This document shows positions 5,732 through 12,302 of a stretch of 12,302 nucleotides of DNA, piece after piece. Below the pieces are notes generated by a model that saw only the letters and a program-made list of their open reading frames with translations, was not told the origin of the DNA and did not search any database. Location: positions 1 through 12,302 of the forward strand of contig CAJWLW010000118.1 of the NCBI GenBank assembly GCA_913042885.1, in the 5' to 3' direction. The DNA is from an uncultured Lentisphaeria bacterium (GTDB lineage: Bacteria; Verrucomicrobiota; Lentisphaeria; JABSQK01; CAJWLW01). The position numbers and the translations under genes are program-made. Numbering within the stretch: position 1 is the first letter of the stretch; every line of letters begins with the position of its first letter.

Positions 5732-6403
5732 CTACAGGTACTGCAAGACCTCACGCAGGTCTTTTTTCTCGATCACCACATCGGCGATCTCGTCGAGACG
5801 CGGCGACTTCGAGTTGAAGGCGATACTGAGTCCTGCGATCTCCGCAATATGCACATCATTTTCGTTGTCACCGATGAAAACGCATTCTTCGAGCTGCAGA
5901 GATTCTCGTTCGGCGATGACGCGTAAGCCGGTAGCTTTGTGTTCCATGTCGTAGGGCGTTGGTTCGCCACCGGTGATATTTCCGGCGTCGTCGAAGAAAA
6001 TGCGATTGACGAAGACGTCGTCGAAATGATCGGTACCCAGTAGCGTGTCGATGACGATATCGATGGAGCCGGAGATAATCGCCAGTTTGTAGCCTTGTTG
6101 CCGCAGTGTGTCCAGCGTTTCGATGGCGCCGGGCATCAGTGACAGTTGCCTGATGACTGCGAGCAGGTCGTTGCGGCGTTTGCCGCGCTCGTGCCAGGCG
6201 TCGATGTCGGCCTCGAACCACTGGGCGTAAGTGATTCGACCGTTCAGGTAGTCTTCATAATGGCGCCGGCGTTGATCCTTCGGTACATCGAACGCGTCAT
6301 GCAGTGTTTTCCAGATGTACACGGTATCGTCGACTAATGTACCGTCGAGATCGAAGCAGATCAGTTTGTATTGCATGGCAGGTGACAGCCGGCTGCGGCT
6401 CAT
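5732..6403 (-). CDS. HAD-superfamily phosphatase (SerB-like, HAD-IB)
   Basis: This 223-residue haloacid dehalogenase-fold hydrolase carries all four HAD motifs. They are DLDGT (18-22, nucleophile D18 and acid D20), SGS (111-113), a Lys around K156, and GDNENDVHIAEIAG (178-191, with D179 and D183 binding Mg). A helical cap of about 60 residues lies between motifs I and II, as in phosphoserine-phosphatase-type enzymes. The likely reaction is hydrolysis of a small phosphate ester; phosphoserine is one candidate but the substrate is not decidable. The start is ambiguous between ATG 6403 and ATG 6376 (MQYKLICFDLDG), which better matches the family's short N terminus; neither has a Shine-Dalgarno. 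It converges on the SIS-like gene with a 5-nt gap, and its last codons contain that gene's terminator. Confidence 0.85.
   Translation of the reverse strand: MSRSRLSPAMQYKLICFDLDGTLVDDTVYIWKTLHDAFDVPKDQRRRHYEDYLNGRITYAQWFEADIDAWHERGKRRNDLLAVIRQLSLMPGAIETLDTLRQQGYKLAIISGSIDIVIDTLLGTDHFDDVFVNRIFFDDAGNITGGEPTPYDMEHKATGLRVIAERESLQLEECVFIGDNENDVHIAEIAGLSIAFNSKSPRLDEIADVVIEKKDLREVLQYL
5745..5767 (+). terminator. Rho-independent terminator of the propeller/SIS-like operon
   Basis: AAGACCT (5745-5751) pairs perfectly with AGGTCTT (5757-5763) around a 5-nt loop, followed by six T residues (5762-5767, the first two shared with the stem). It is 18 nt after the plus-strand stop and lies wholly within the 3' coding end of the convergent HAD gene, over the codons for its C-terminal KKDLREVL. 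Confidence 0.8.
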
Positions 6404-6548
6404 TTTGAGTTATTCAGTGATACAGTAGCGTCTGTAAGTGAGAAATCTGACTGAACATTACTGACGGGGATCCAGGATGGATCGTGTTGCCGGTTTGCTT
6501 TGTGCTCTGGTGTACGATCAATTACCCTTTCAGCTTTGAACACTGCAC

Positions 6549-6557
6549 TGATATAAA
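6549..6557 (+). promoter_or_regulatory. Extended -10 promoter element of the DUF2752 gene
   Basis: TGATATAAA matches an extended -10 (TG-n-TATAAA). It lies so close to the ATG at 6564 that transcription would be expected to start at or within a base or two of the start codon, giving a leaderless mRNA. No Shine-Dalgarno precedes that ATG, which agrees. There is no clear -35. Inference from motif and spacing only. Confidence 0.35.
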
Positions 6558-6563
6558 TGACAA

Positions 6564-6947
6564 ATGCGCCTAATTGACGGTATTCGCAGATTCCGCTGGT
6601 GTGATTATCCGGCTTGGGCGGTATGGCTGATCCATGCGCTGGCGCTGGTGCCGGTCGCTGCTCTGATCATTTCCTTTCTGGTCTCACCCGGGCAGTTGGA
6701 GAGCGGACAAATCCGTTTCCTGCCCGAATGTCTGTTCCGTGCTGTTTTCGATCGGCCGTGTCTGGGCTGCGGCATGACTCGGGCGTTCTGCAGTATCTCG
6801 CATGGCGACATCGCGGCCGCCGTCGATTACAACTGGCTGAGCCTGATCTACTACCCGATTTTCGTCATTGTAGCGTTGCTGGGACTAATGTCTTTGATTA
6901 GTTATTTGCGTATCGTCCCGGACAAGGGAGGATGCCATGCTGCCTAA
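6564..6947 (+). CDS. DUF2752 membrane protein
   Basis: This 127-residue protein has hydrophobic segments at about 19-41 and 91-115. Between them is the DUF2752 signature: a Cys (C57) followed by CLGCGMTRA (66-74) and GDIAAAVDYNWLS (81-93). The CxxCGxTR motif is the family hallmark; the family is widespread and, to my knowledge, functionally unassigned. The conserved Cys pair could bind a metal or form a disulfide, but nothing here shows which. Length is normal. It overlaps the start of the next membrane-protein gene by 11 nt, so the two are probably coexpressed and may act together. It has no Shine-Dalgarno and may be leaderless. Confidence 0.83.
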   Translation: MRLIDGIRRFRWCDYPAWAVWLIHALALVPVAALIISFLVSPGQLESGQIRFLPECLFRAVFDRPCLGCGMTRAFCSISHGDIAAAVDYNWLSLIYYPIFVIVALLGLMSLISYLRIVPDKGGCHAA

Positions 6948-7332
6948 TCCGTACGAGTCGCCGTCGCAGTACGAGCCGCCTGTGCAAAACGTCGAATATC
7001 GGCCGCGCAGTACCGAAGTGTTCGGATTTATTTCGTTTGTTGTTGGCCTGATCTCGTTGGTGGTCTCGCCGTTCAGCTGTTGCTGCAGCATCGGGAACAT
7101 CATATTTCTGCCGATTCCGATTACCGGTATTGTATTGGGAATCGTGTCTATCTCGAAGTGCCGCGCTGAACCGGAACGCTATTCCAGCACACGCTTTGGC
7201 ATAGTCGGCGTCATTTTGTCGGCAGTCGCGATCATTGTGATACTCGTCGTGTTCACGCTGATGATCTTCATGTTCAATTCCGATCTGTCTGGAGAGCATT
7301 TGATCGAGGCTCTCCAGAAGTTGGAGACGTAA
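6937..7332 (+). CDS. Small multi-pass membrane protein (DUF4190-like)
   Basis: This 131-residue protein opens with MLPNPYESPSQYEPPV, a Pro/Tyr-rich cytoplasmic-type leader with the NPYESP pattern. Three hydrophobic segments follow at about 27-48, 52-72 and 86-113, and a short polar tail ends in an acidic helix. The arrangement GFISFVVGLISLVVSP ... GIVLGIVSISKC ... RFGIVGVILSAVAII is typical of DUF4190-type small membrane proteins, in which a glycine-rich hairpin precedes the last helix. A cluster of three Cys (48-50) follows the first helix. A very strong Shine-Dalgarno (AGGGAGG, 6925-6931) sits inside the end of the DUF2752 gene and supports this start. Function unknown; the pairing with DUF2752 suggests a shared membrane role. 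Confidence 0.75.
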   Translation: MLPNPYESPSQYEPPVQNVEYRPRSTEVFGFISFVVGLISLVVSPFSCCCSIGNIIFLPIPITGIVLGIVSISKCRAEPERYSSTRFGIVGVILSAVAIIVILVVFTLMIFMFNSDLSGEHLIEALQKLET

Positions 7333-7351
7333 CAGTGATCTGCCGACGTGG

Positions 7352-8320
7352 TCAGGCCTCATCCGTCCCAACTTTTACCGTGACCGCACCATCTGCGACG
7401 CCGATCCTGAAAGTCGAGCTATTCGGAAACAGCTCACCGTCGACCTGCACAGGCACCGGACCGTCGACGAGCATCTCGACGTGACGCGCCTGAATCCAGG
7501 CGTTGCCGCTGTGGTTGGAAACGAACAGACGTCGCAGGAAACTCGGGAGATGCCGGTAGGCGAAGACAAACCGGTAGACGTACTCGACCCGACTGCGGAT
7601 CAGCGCAATGTCGAGAAGACCGTCGTCGGTGCGGCACTCTGGGGTCAGATCAAATTCGCCGCCATAGATGCGTGTGTTATTGACTACCACATCCGCTACG
7701 CTCCCTTCGTACCAGCGTTTTCCATCAACGAGAATTTCCATCCTGAATCGGCACTTGCTGAACATTGCCCGGACAGTCGCCAGTGCGTAGATGATATAGG
7801 CGTGGACCAGGCGCCGCAGTACGTGCTTCTGTAACCGCTCGGACATTTGATTCCGAAAGTGCAGGATACGTGCATCGAGCCCGACACTCAGGGCGTCGGC
7901 AAAGTAGTACCCGGACCAGGTGCCCAGGTCGAGTTTTTTGTCGATGCCGTTAGTAAGATTGGCGATCGCTGCTGGCAGATTCCGCGGGCCCAGCTTCAGT
8001 CGCAAGGATTTGGCGATGTTGTTACCGGTACCGAACGGGAGAAAAACATAGCGCGGCTGCGGACGCTCAGGATGGGATTTGGCGAAACGCAGCAATGTGT
8101 TGACCAGATGGAAATGCGTGCCGTCGCCGCCGATGCCGATGACGGCGTCGAATGTTTCCGACTCGAGCTTTCGACACAAGGTCTCGTTGAAATCGGTATC
8201 ACAGATTTCCAGCAGTGTTGCATCGACCGAGTGTTCCTCGAGCAGTGCGCGCAGGCGTGGTATTTCCCGCTGGAACCTGCCGCCGCGGGCCCGGGGATTG
8301 TAGCAGGCGACAACTTTCAC
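7352..8320 (-). CDS. Diacylglycerol kinase catalytic-domain lipid kinase (YegS/DagK-like)
   Basis: This 322-residue cytoplasmic or membrane-peripheral enzyme belongs to the family that phosphorylates diacylglycerol, sphingosine or related lipids with ATP. Domain marks in order are NPRARGG (8-14), the ATP-binding GGDGT (64-68), LPFGTGNN (94-101), ALSVGLDA (143-150), YGGEFDLTPECRTDDGLLD (219-237), and the closing VQVDGE (291-296). All the usual motifs of the NAD-kinase/DAGK fold are present and the length is normal. The start is a GTG (8318-8320) that overlaps the FtsQ-like stop as GTGA, so translation is coupled and the two form an operon. The exact lipid cannot be told. In this context it may recycle diacylglycerol released by envelope synthesis, which is inference. 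Confidence 0.87.
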   Translation of the reverse strand: MKVVACYNPRARGGRFQREIPRLRALLEEHSVDATLLEICDTDFNETLCRKLESETFDAVIGIGGDGTHFHLVNTLLRFAKSHPERPQPRYVFLPFGTGNNIAKSLRLKLGPRNLPAAIANLTNGIDKKLDLGTWSGYYFADALSVGLDARILHFRNQMSERLQKHVLRRLVHAYIIYALATVRAMFSKCRFRMEILVDGKRWYEGSVADVVVNNTRIYGGEFDLTPECRTDDGLLDIALIRSRVEYVYRFVFAYRHLPSFLRRLFVSNHSGNAWIQARHVEMLVDGPVPVQVDGELFPNSSTFRIGVADGAVTVKVGTDEA

Positions 8321-9162
8321 GGATTGACAGGAACCCGGTCGTAGCTGAGGTCGATACGGGTCACGGGTTCGCTGTTGCCGATATGCTCGTCGAGGATGTA
8401 GAACAACCGCTGGAAGCTCTTCTCGAGATTTTCCTGGGGAAGAGTGACGACAGCGTTTGCCTGGATCATTGATGCGGCGTTTGGTTGCAGGTACACGCGC
8501 AATTGGTCTTTATGCACCTGCACGATATGGACATCGAGATAGTTGCCTTTCGGATGTCCCCTTGCCTGTCTGAGAAACTCGAGTGCCGCCATAGCGCCGG
8601 CGTGCGTCAGTTTTTCGCCGGTGGCATACGAGTCGAGATCGGCGATCCCGGCGATTATCGGCAGTTTCGTCGGCGGTGTGCCCTCGGGTGGTACGAAAAC
8701 CACGCCATTCCCATCGATCAGTCGACCGGTACGTTTGACCAGGCAGGCGACCGGTGTGCGCCCGTAAATGGTCAGCTGCAGTGTGCCGGGCATGATGCGT
8801 CGCACATCCGCTTCCTGAATCAGTGGAATCTCCAACAGCCGTTGCCGCAGCTCCGTTGGCTCCGATTCATAGAGATTCATTTCGCCTTCCGTCAACTCCA
8901 GATGGCGACGGACGAAATCCTCGGTGACGATTCCCTGTTCGATACGGATGTTGATCTGCTCGATCGTGAAGTGCGGATTGTTCGAATAAAACAGTTGGCC
9001 GATACCATAATAAATGCCCCAGATCAGGCCGATAACTGCGCAGACAATAAACCCCCACAACGCCACGCGCGCCAGAATTATCAGGCGAGAATAGGCCGGC
9101 TTGTCCGTCTCCCGCGCAGGTTTTCGCGTTTCGACAGTTTCCACGTATGTTGTATGGTGCAA
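8317..9162 (-). CDS. FtsQ/DivIB-like POTRA-domain membrane protein
   Basis: As drawn it has 281 residues: a polar basic N terminus, one transmembrane helix at about 27-57, then a POTRA-type domain (about 64-134) with FTIEQINIRI, LRQRLLEIPLIQEADVRRIMPGTLQLTIYGRTPVA, where the I..A.V.R..P.TL.I...R.PVA pattern is typical of FtsQ. It continues with RLIDGNGVVF (147-156) and ends with VTRIDLSYDRVPV (267-279). This order (short cytoplasmic tail, one helix, POTRA, beta domain) is FtsQ/DivIB, the divisome scaffold that binds FtsB and FtsL at the septum. No murC, ddl, ftsA or ftsZ accompanies it. The start is uncertain: TTG at 9162, or GTG at 9144, neither with a clear Shine-Dalgarno. It is followed by the coupled lipid kinase gene. 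Confidence 0.75.
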   Translation of the reverse strand: MHHTTYVETVETRKPARETDKPAYSRLIILARVALWGFIVCAVIGLIWGIYYGIGQLFYSNNPHFTIEQINIRIEQGIVTEDFVRRHLELTEGEMNLYESEPTELRQRLLEIPLIQEADVRRIMPGTLQLTIYGRTPVACLVKRTGRLIDGNGVVFVPPEGTPPTKLPIIAGIADLDSYATGEKLTHAGAMAALEFLRQARGHPKGNYLDVHIVQVHKDQLRVYLQPNAASMIQANAVVTLPQENLEKSFQRLFYILDEHIGNSEPVTRIDLSYDRVPVNP

Positions 9163-9172
9163 GAGGTGTAAC

Positions 9173-9185
9173 GATCGATTCGATC
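9173..9185. repeat. Odd-centred palindrome in a divergent promoter region
   Basis: GATCGA-T-TCGATC is a perfect inverted repeat around one central base, in the 79-nt gap (9163-9241) between the divergently transcribed FtsQ-like and aminotransferase genes. Its position suits an operator or a protein-binding site. No promoter boxes around it are convincing. Confidence 0.35.
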
Positions 9186-9241
9186 AGTTATGAAAGTAAC
9201 GCCCGGACGGCTGAAATGCAACGCAGAACAGATGTTATTCA

Positions 9242-10429
9242 ATGACCGAGGAAGTTAACCCCAACTTTTCGTCACGTCTTTCCTGGACGTCTCGACCGAA
9301 TGCACTGGCCCGGCTGCAGTGCAGTAAAGCGCATCTCGGTGTCCCGCTCCTTGACCTGACGCAGTCCAACCCGACGACCACCGGCTTGGTGTTCCCGCCG
9401 GCCCTGAGTGCCGCCCTTGATCATCCCGACGCCATGTCCTATGAGCCGGCGCCGCGCGGACTTCCTGCCGCACGACAGGCGGTTGCAGATTATTATGCGG
9501 CAAAAGGCGCCGCTGTCGCATCGGATGACGTGATCCTGACCTGCAGCAGCAGCGAAGCCTACACCAATCTGTTCCGCCTGCTCACCGATCCCGGCGACGA
9601 AGTGCTCGTGCCGCGTCCCGGCTACCCCTTGTTTGATGACCTTGCTGCTCTCGAGAGCGTCGTGCCGGTGACCTACCCGGCGGTCTACGACCAGCGCTGG
9701 CGGATCGATGCCGATGCGCTGGCGGCTGCGGTCTCTGCACGCACGCGTGCTGTCATCGCCGTCAATCCCAACAATCCAACGGGTGCCTGGTTGACCCGAG
9801 AAGCCTGGGACGCAATCTGTTCGATTTGTGTCACCCACAATCTGGCCGCGATTGTCGACGAGGTTTTTGCGGACTTCGCAATTGACTTGCCGGAGGATGC
9901 GCTCACCACGGTTGTCGGGCAGCCGCCGATGCCGACGTTTGTCATCAGCGGTCTCGCGAAAGTGGCGGCACTGCCGCAGATGAAGCTCGGCTGGATCGCC
10001 GTATGCGGACCGCCGGCGTTGCGGGGCGCCGCCATCGACGGTCTGGAACTCATCGCCGATACGTTTCTCTCTGTGTCGACTCCGGTGCAGCTTGCACTGC
10101 CGTCGTTACTCGAGGCGCGCCACGATTTACAGGCGCAGATCCTGTCACGGCTGCGCTTCAATCTGGCAAGCCTGACTGCGGCTGTGGACGGCAGTGCCGC
10201 CGAGGTGCTGACTGTCGAGGGCGGTTGGTATGCCATCGTCCGCATGCCTGATCGGCACAACGACGAGGACTGGGCATTGCGTTTGTTGACCGAACAGGAT
10301 GTGCTCATGCACCCAGGCTTTCTGTTTGACTTTGCCGAGGATCATTGTCTCGTCTGCAGTCTGCTGACACCGCAATCGGAGTTTGCGGCCGGCGTTGCGC
10401 GGCTTATGGATCTGATTGCGGCAGATTGA
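9242..10429 (+). CDS. Pyridoxal-phosphate-dependent aminotransferase, class I/II fold
   Basis: This 395-residue fold-type I PLP enzyme is a soluble transaminase. Landmarks are LLDLTQSNPT (36-45), YEPAPRGLPAARQAVADYY (67-85), NPNNPTG (175-181; N178 contacts the cofactor), the PLP-ring Asp D206 in IVDEVFADF, and the Schiff-base K240 in SGLAKVAALPQMKLGWI. Length is normal and all cofactor residues are present. Such enzymes act on alanine, aspartate, aromatic or other amino acids, and this sequence does not settle the substrate. The ATG has no clear Shine-Dalgarno. It is not a close match to the DapL at 11046-12272, which has a different active-site pattern ([12 protein letters not shown]), so they are not a recent duplication. 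It converges on the methyltransferase gene with an 11-nt gap. Confidence 0.87.
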   Translation: MTEEVNPNFSSRLSWTSRPNALARLQCSKAHLGVPLLDLTQSNPTTTGLVFPPALSAALDHPDAMSYEPAPRGLPAARQAVADYYAAKGAAVASDDVILTCSSSEAYTNLFRLLTDPGDEVLVPRPGYPLFDDLAALESVVPVTYPAVYDQRWRIDADALAAAVSARTRAVIAVNPNNPTGAWLTREAWDAICSICVTHNLAAIVDEVFADFAIDLPEDALTTVVGQPPMPTFVISGLAKVAALPQMKLGWIAVCGPPALRGAAIDGLELIADTFLSVSTPVQLALPSLLEARHDLQAQILSRLRFNLASLTAAVDGSAAEVLTVEGGWYAIVRMPDRHNDEDWALRLLTEQDVLMHPGFLFDFAEDHCLVCSLLTPQSEFAAGVARLMDLIAAD

Positions 10430-10440
10430 CGCTCTGCGTC
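10428..10440. other. Short hairpin between convergent genes
   Basis: GACGC (10428-10432) pairs with GCGTC (10436-10440) across a 3-nt loop, exactly between the stops of the aminotransferase and methyltransferase genes. The stem is only 5 bp and lacks a U-run on either strand, so it is at best a weak termination or end-processing element. Confidence 0.2.
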
Positions 10441-11049
10441 TCAGCGGTACGCGAAGAAGGTATAATCGTCATGCAGGTAGCCATGGACGACTTCGGTTCG
10501 GTTGATTCCGAGACCGTCGCAGAAGTCGAGGACGTACTCGACAGTTGGGCTGAAGAAGCTCGACTGGCTGGTCTGGTACAGGTTGAAACCGTAGGCAACC
10601 TGCGCCAGGGATACGGCACGCTCGACGATGCCCTCGAAGAACGGCTGGTCGCCGAACGCGAAGATGCCGCTGCTGACGATGTAATCGAAACGCTGCGTCG
10701 GCGGTGCCAGCAAAATGTTGCGTGACTCAAAGACGGCGGCCGGGCACTTGCGCTGCGCCAACTTGATGGCCTCCGGCACGATATCGTATCCGGTGAAATC
10801 GACGTCGATACCGCACGCTTCCAGGTACATCGCGAAGTCGCCGATGCCGCAACCGATGTCGAGGACGCTGCAGCCATCGAGCTCGCCGATCTGCAGAAAT
10901 GCCTCGAACCGTACCTGCTGCGTCTGGCGCGAGTGCCAGTGCAGTGATTTGTACGAATCACCATGTCTCCGGACCAACTCCGAATAGACCTTGCGCTGCC
11001 GATCCTCGTTGTCCAGGAAGGCCGCTTGCGTGGTGTCCATCGTGATCAT
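10441..11049 (-). CDS. Class I SAM-dependent methyltransferase, substrate unknown
   Basis: This 202-residue protein has a Rossmann-type methyltransferase domain. SAM-binding motif I is [11 protein letters not shown] (62-72), the acidic residue after strand 2 is D89 (in FTGYDI), then come NILL (111-114), [10 protein letters not shown] (121-130), and a strand-5 region around [13 protein letters not shown]. The preceding [21 protein letters not shown] (35-55) is a helix typical of one uncharacterised methyltransferase subfamily. It is a single-domain protein with no targeting signal, so probably cytoplasmic. The ATG at 11049 overlaps the dapL stop (ATGA); a second ATG (11040) is an alternative start. 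The coupling to dapL suggests coordinated expression, but nothing in the sequence indicates that it acts on a diaminopimelate-pathway substrate. Confidence 0.83.
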   Translation of the reverse strand: MITMDTTQAAFLDNEDRQRKVYSELVRRHGDSYKSLHWHSRQTQQVRFEAFLQIGELDGCSVLDIGCGIGDFAMYLEACGIDVDFTGYDIVPEAIKLAQRKCPAAVFESRNILLAPPTQRFDYIVSSGIFAFGDQPFFEGIVERAVSLAQVAYGFNLYQTSQSSFFSPTVEYVLDFCDGLGINRTEVVHGYLHDDYTFFAYR

Positions 11050-12272
11050 TTTAACCTGCTGATGCGGTCCATCGCTTCTTCCACGGCATCACGCTGATTG
11101 AAGGCGGACAGACGGAAGAAGCCTTCGCCGGCCGCGCCGAATCCGGAGCCGGGGGTGCCGACAACGTGAGCGTTCTGCAGCAGGTGATCGAAGAATCCCC
11201 AACTGTCATAGCCCGCTGGCGTGCGCAGCCACAGGTACGGAGCGTTGACACCGCCGAAGATGGTGAAACCGCAGGCTGCGAGACGCTCGTGCATGATTGC
11301 AGCGTTCTCGAGATAGAATGCGATGAGGCTGTGCACCGCGGCCTTGCCTTCCGGTGTGTAGCTGGCCTCGGCGGCGCGTTGCACGGGGTAGGAGACGCCA
11401 TTGAACTTGGTGCTTTGGCGACGGTTCCACAAGCCGTGCAGCGCCACGGGGTCGCCGCTCACGGTGTACCCCGTGAGTTCACGGGGCACCACCGTGAAGG
11501 CGCAGCGGGTGCCGGTGAAGCCGGCGCTCTTGGAATAGCTGCGGAACTCGATGGCAACCTCGCGGGCGCCGTCGATCTCGTAGATCGAATGGGGCAGGCC
11601 ATCCTCGGTGATGTAGCCTTCGTAGGCGGCATCGAAAAGAATGATGGCGTTTGCTGCCCTGGCGTACTCGACCCATTTCGCCAGAACCTCGCGGGACATG
11701 ACTGCACCGGTCGGGTTGTTCGGGGAGCAGAGATAGATCAGATCGACATGCTGCTCCGGCAGCGCTGGTACGAAGTTGTTGTCCTCGGTGCATGGCAAAT
11801 AGACCAGGCCATCGTAGCGCCCGTCGCGGCAGGCGCCGGTACGGCCGGCCATGACGTTGCTGTCGCAGTAGACCGGATAGACCGGATCGGTGAGGGCGAT
11901 GGTACTGTCGGTGGCGAAGATTTCCTGGATGTTGCCGGAATCGCACTTCGACCCGTCAGACACGAAGATCTCATCGTCGCCAATATCGACACCGGCATCC
12001 TGGTATTCGTTCTTTGCGATCGCTTCACGCAGAAAGTCGAGACCCTGCTCAGAGGGATAGCCCCGGAACGACTCGTCGTGGGCAAGTTCCTCGGCGGCGC
12101 TTTTCATTGCGTCGATGATTGGGCGCGGGATGCCTTTCACGACATCGCCGATACCCATGCGGATGATTTTTGCGTCGCTATTGGCATCGGCGAAGGCGTT
12201 GACACGCCGGCCGATTTCCGGGAAGAGATAACCTGCCTGGAGCTTCAGATAGTGTTCGTTGACGTGTGCCAT
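11046..12272 (-). CDS. dapL: LL-diaminopimelate aminotransferase
   Basis: This 408-residue PLP enzyme makes LL-2,6-diaminopimelate from tetrahydrodipicolinate and glutamate in one step, bypassing the DapC/D/E branch of lysine and peptidoglycan synthesis. The family start [20 protein letters not shown] is nearly diagnostic. It continues with [11 protein letters not shown] (41-51), [15 protein letters not shown] (105-119), SPNNPTGA (183-190), the PLP Asp D214 in ILFDAAYE, and the Schiff-base K248 in [12 protein letters not shown]. The C terminus is complete (FFRLSAFN). ATG 12272 is the family start; an upstream in-frame TTG (12281) is unlikely. No Shine-Dalgarno is visible in the 30 nt that remain. 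DapL occurs in plants, cyanobacteria, chlamydiae and PVC phyla, which supports the taxonomic guess. Its stop overlaps the methyltransferase start. Confidence 0.94.
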   Translation of the reverse strand: MAHVNEHYLKLQAGYLFPEIGRRVNAFADANSDAKIIRMGIGDVVKGIPRPIIDAMKSAAEELAHDESFRGYPSEQGLDFLREAIAKNEYQDAGVDIGDDEIFVSDGSKCDSGNIQEIFATDSTIALTDPVYPVYCDSNVMAGRTGACRDGRYDGLVYLPCTEDNNFVPALPEQHVDLIYLCSPNNPTGAVMSREVLAKWVEYARAANAIILFDAAYEGYITEDGLPHSIYEIDGAREVAIEFRSYSKSAGFTGTRCAFTVVPRELTGYTVSGDPVALHGLWNRRQSTKFNGVSYPVQRAAEASYTPEGKAAVHSLIAFYLENAAIMHERLAACGFTIFGGVNAPYLWLRTPAGYDSWGFFDHLLQNAHVVGTPGSGFGAAGEGFFRLSAFNQRDAVEEAMDRISRLK

Positions 12273-12302
12273 GGATCGCAAGAGTCGGGGTTGAAGTGGA
12301 AT

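Noticed and set aside
6477..6539. 20-codon plus-strand frame beginning MDRVAGLL in the gap before the DUF2752 gene
   Set aside because: It is very short, has only a partial Shine-Dalgarno-like sequence and no recognisable feature; probably chance.
8485..9171. 228-codon plus-strand frame opposite the FtsQ-like gene
   Set aside because: It is an antisense shadow; the minus-strand product has a membrane helix and POTRA pattern.
10345..10725. 126-codon plus-strand frame overlapping the ends of the aminotransferase and methyltransferase genes
   Set aside because: Its acidic translation looks plausible but is the reverse of methyltransferase codons, and it overlaps both flanking genes.
9242..12272. 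The two aminotransferase genes as a duplication
   Set aside because: Their active-site patterns and N termini differ strongly, so they belong to different subfamilies.

Overview
The window looks like chromosomal DNA from a moderately GC-rich bacterium. The best guess is the PVC superphylum (Verrucomicrobiota, Kiritimatiellota, Lentisphaerota or Planctomycetota). The reasons are a clear DapL-type LL-diaminopimelate aminotransferase, an NPYESP start on a small membrane protein (a pattern I associate with planctomycete and related membrane proteins), a DUF2752 protein and an FtsQ-like gene outside any division cluster. This placement is an inference from gene content. I see no rRNA, tRNA, CRISPR array or intact mobile element, and no stretch over 300 bases lacks a gene.

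Left part (1-1956). The 3' end of a PTS enzyme I gene runs almost directly into moaD and moaE, the two subunits of molybdopterin synthase, as one plus-strand transcription unit. It converges, across a 37-nt imperfect inverted repeat, on a small minus-strand zincin-type metallopeptidase gene. The start of that gene overlaps the stop of an open frame that reads as the C-terminal end of an MCE/MlaD-type lipid-transport protein. The rest of the MCE gene is missing: similarity stops at about 1957, so it appears to be a decapitated pseudogene.

Central part (2018-5726). Directly at that breakpoint lies a small divergent cluster resembling an acid-sugar or glycan catabolic module. It has an enolase-superfamily (mandelate racemase-like) dehydratase on the minus strand. 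On the plus strand are a five-bladed beta-propeller protein of glycosidase type and a translationally coupled, exported protein that seems to contain two sugar-isomerase (SIS)-like halves. A rho-independent terminator for the plus-strand pair lies inside the last codons of the convergent HAD phosphatase gene. This cluster is the most novel-looking part of the window. No regulator or transporter accompanies it here.

Right part (5732-12302). A minus-strand HAD phosphatase is followed, divergently, by a two-gene membrane-protein unit (DUF2752 protein and an NPYESP-starting protein). This converges on a minus-strand pair with a 4-nt GTGA overlap: an FtsQ/DivIB-like POTRA protein followed by a diacylglycerol-kinase-family lipid kinase. 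Divergent from that pair is a class I/II PLP aminotransferase, which converges on a second minus-strand pair, dapL followed by a class I SAM methyltransferase (ATGA overlap). DapL makes LL-diaminopimelate for lysine and peptidoglycan and the FtsQ-like protein would act in septation, so part of this region relates to the cell envelope.
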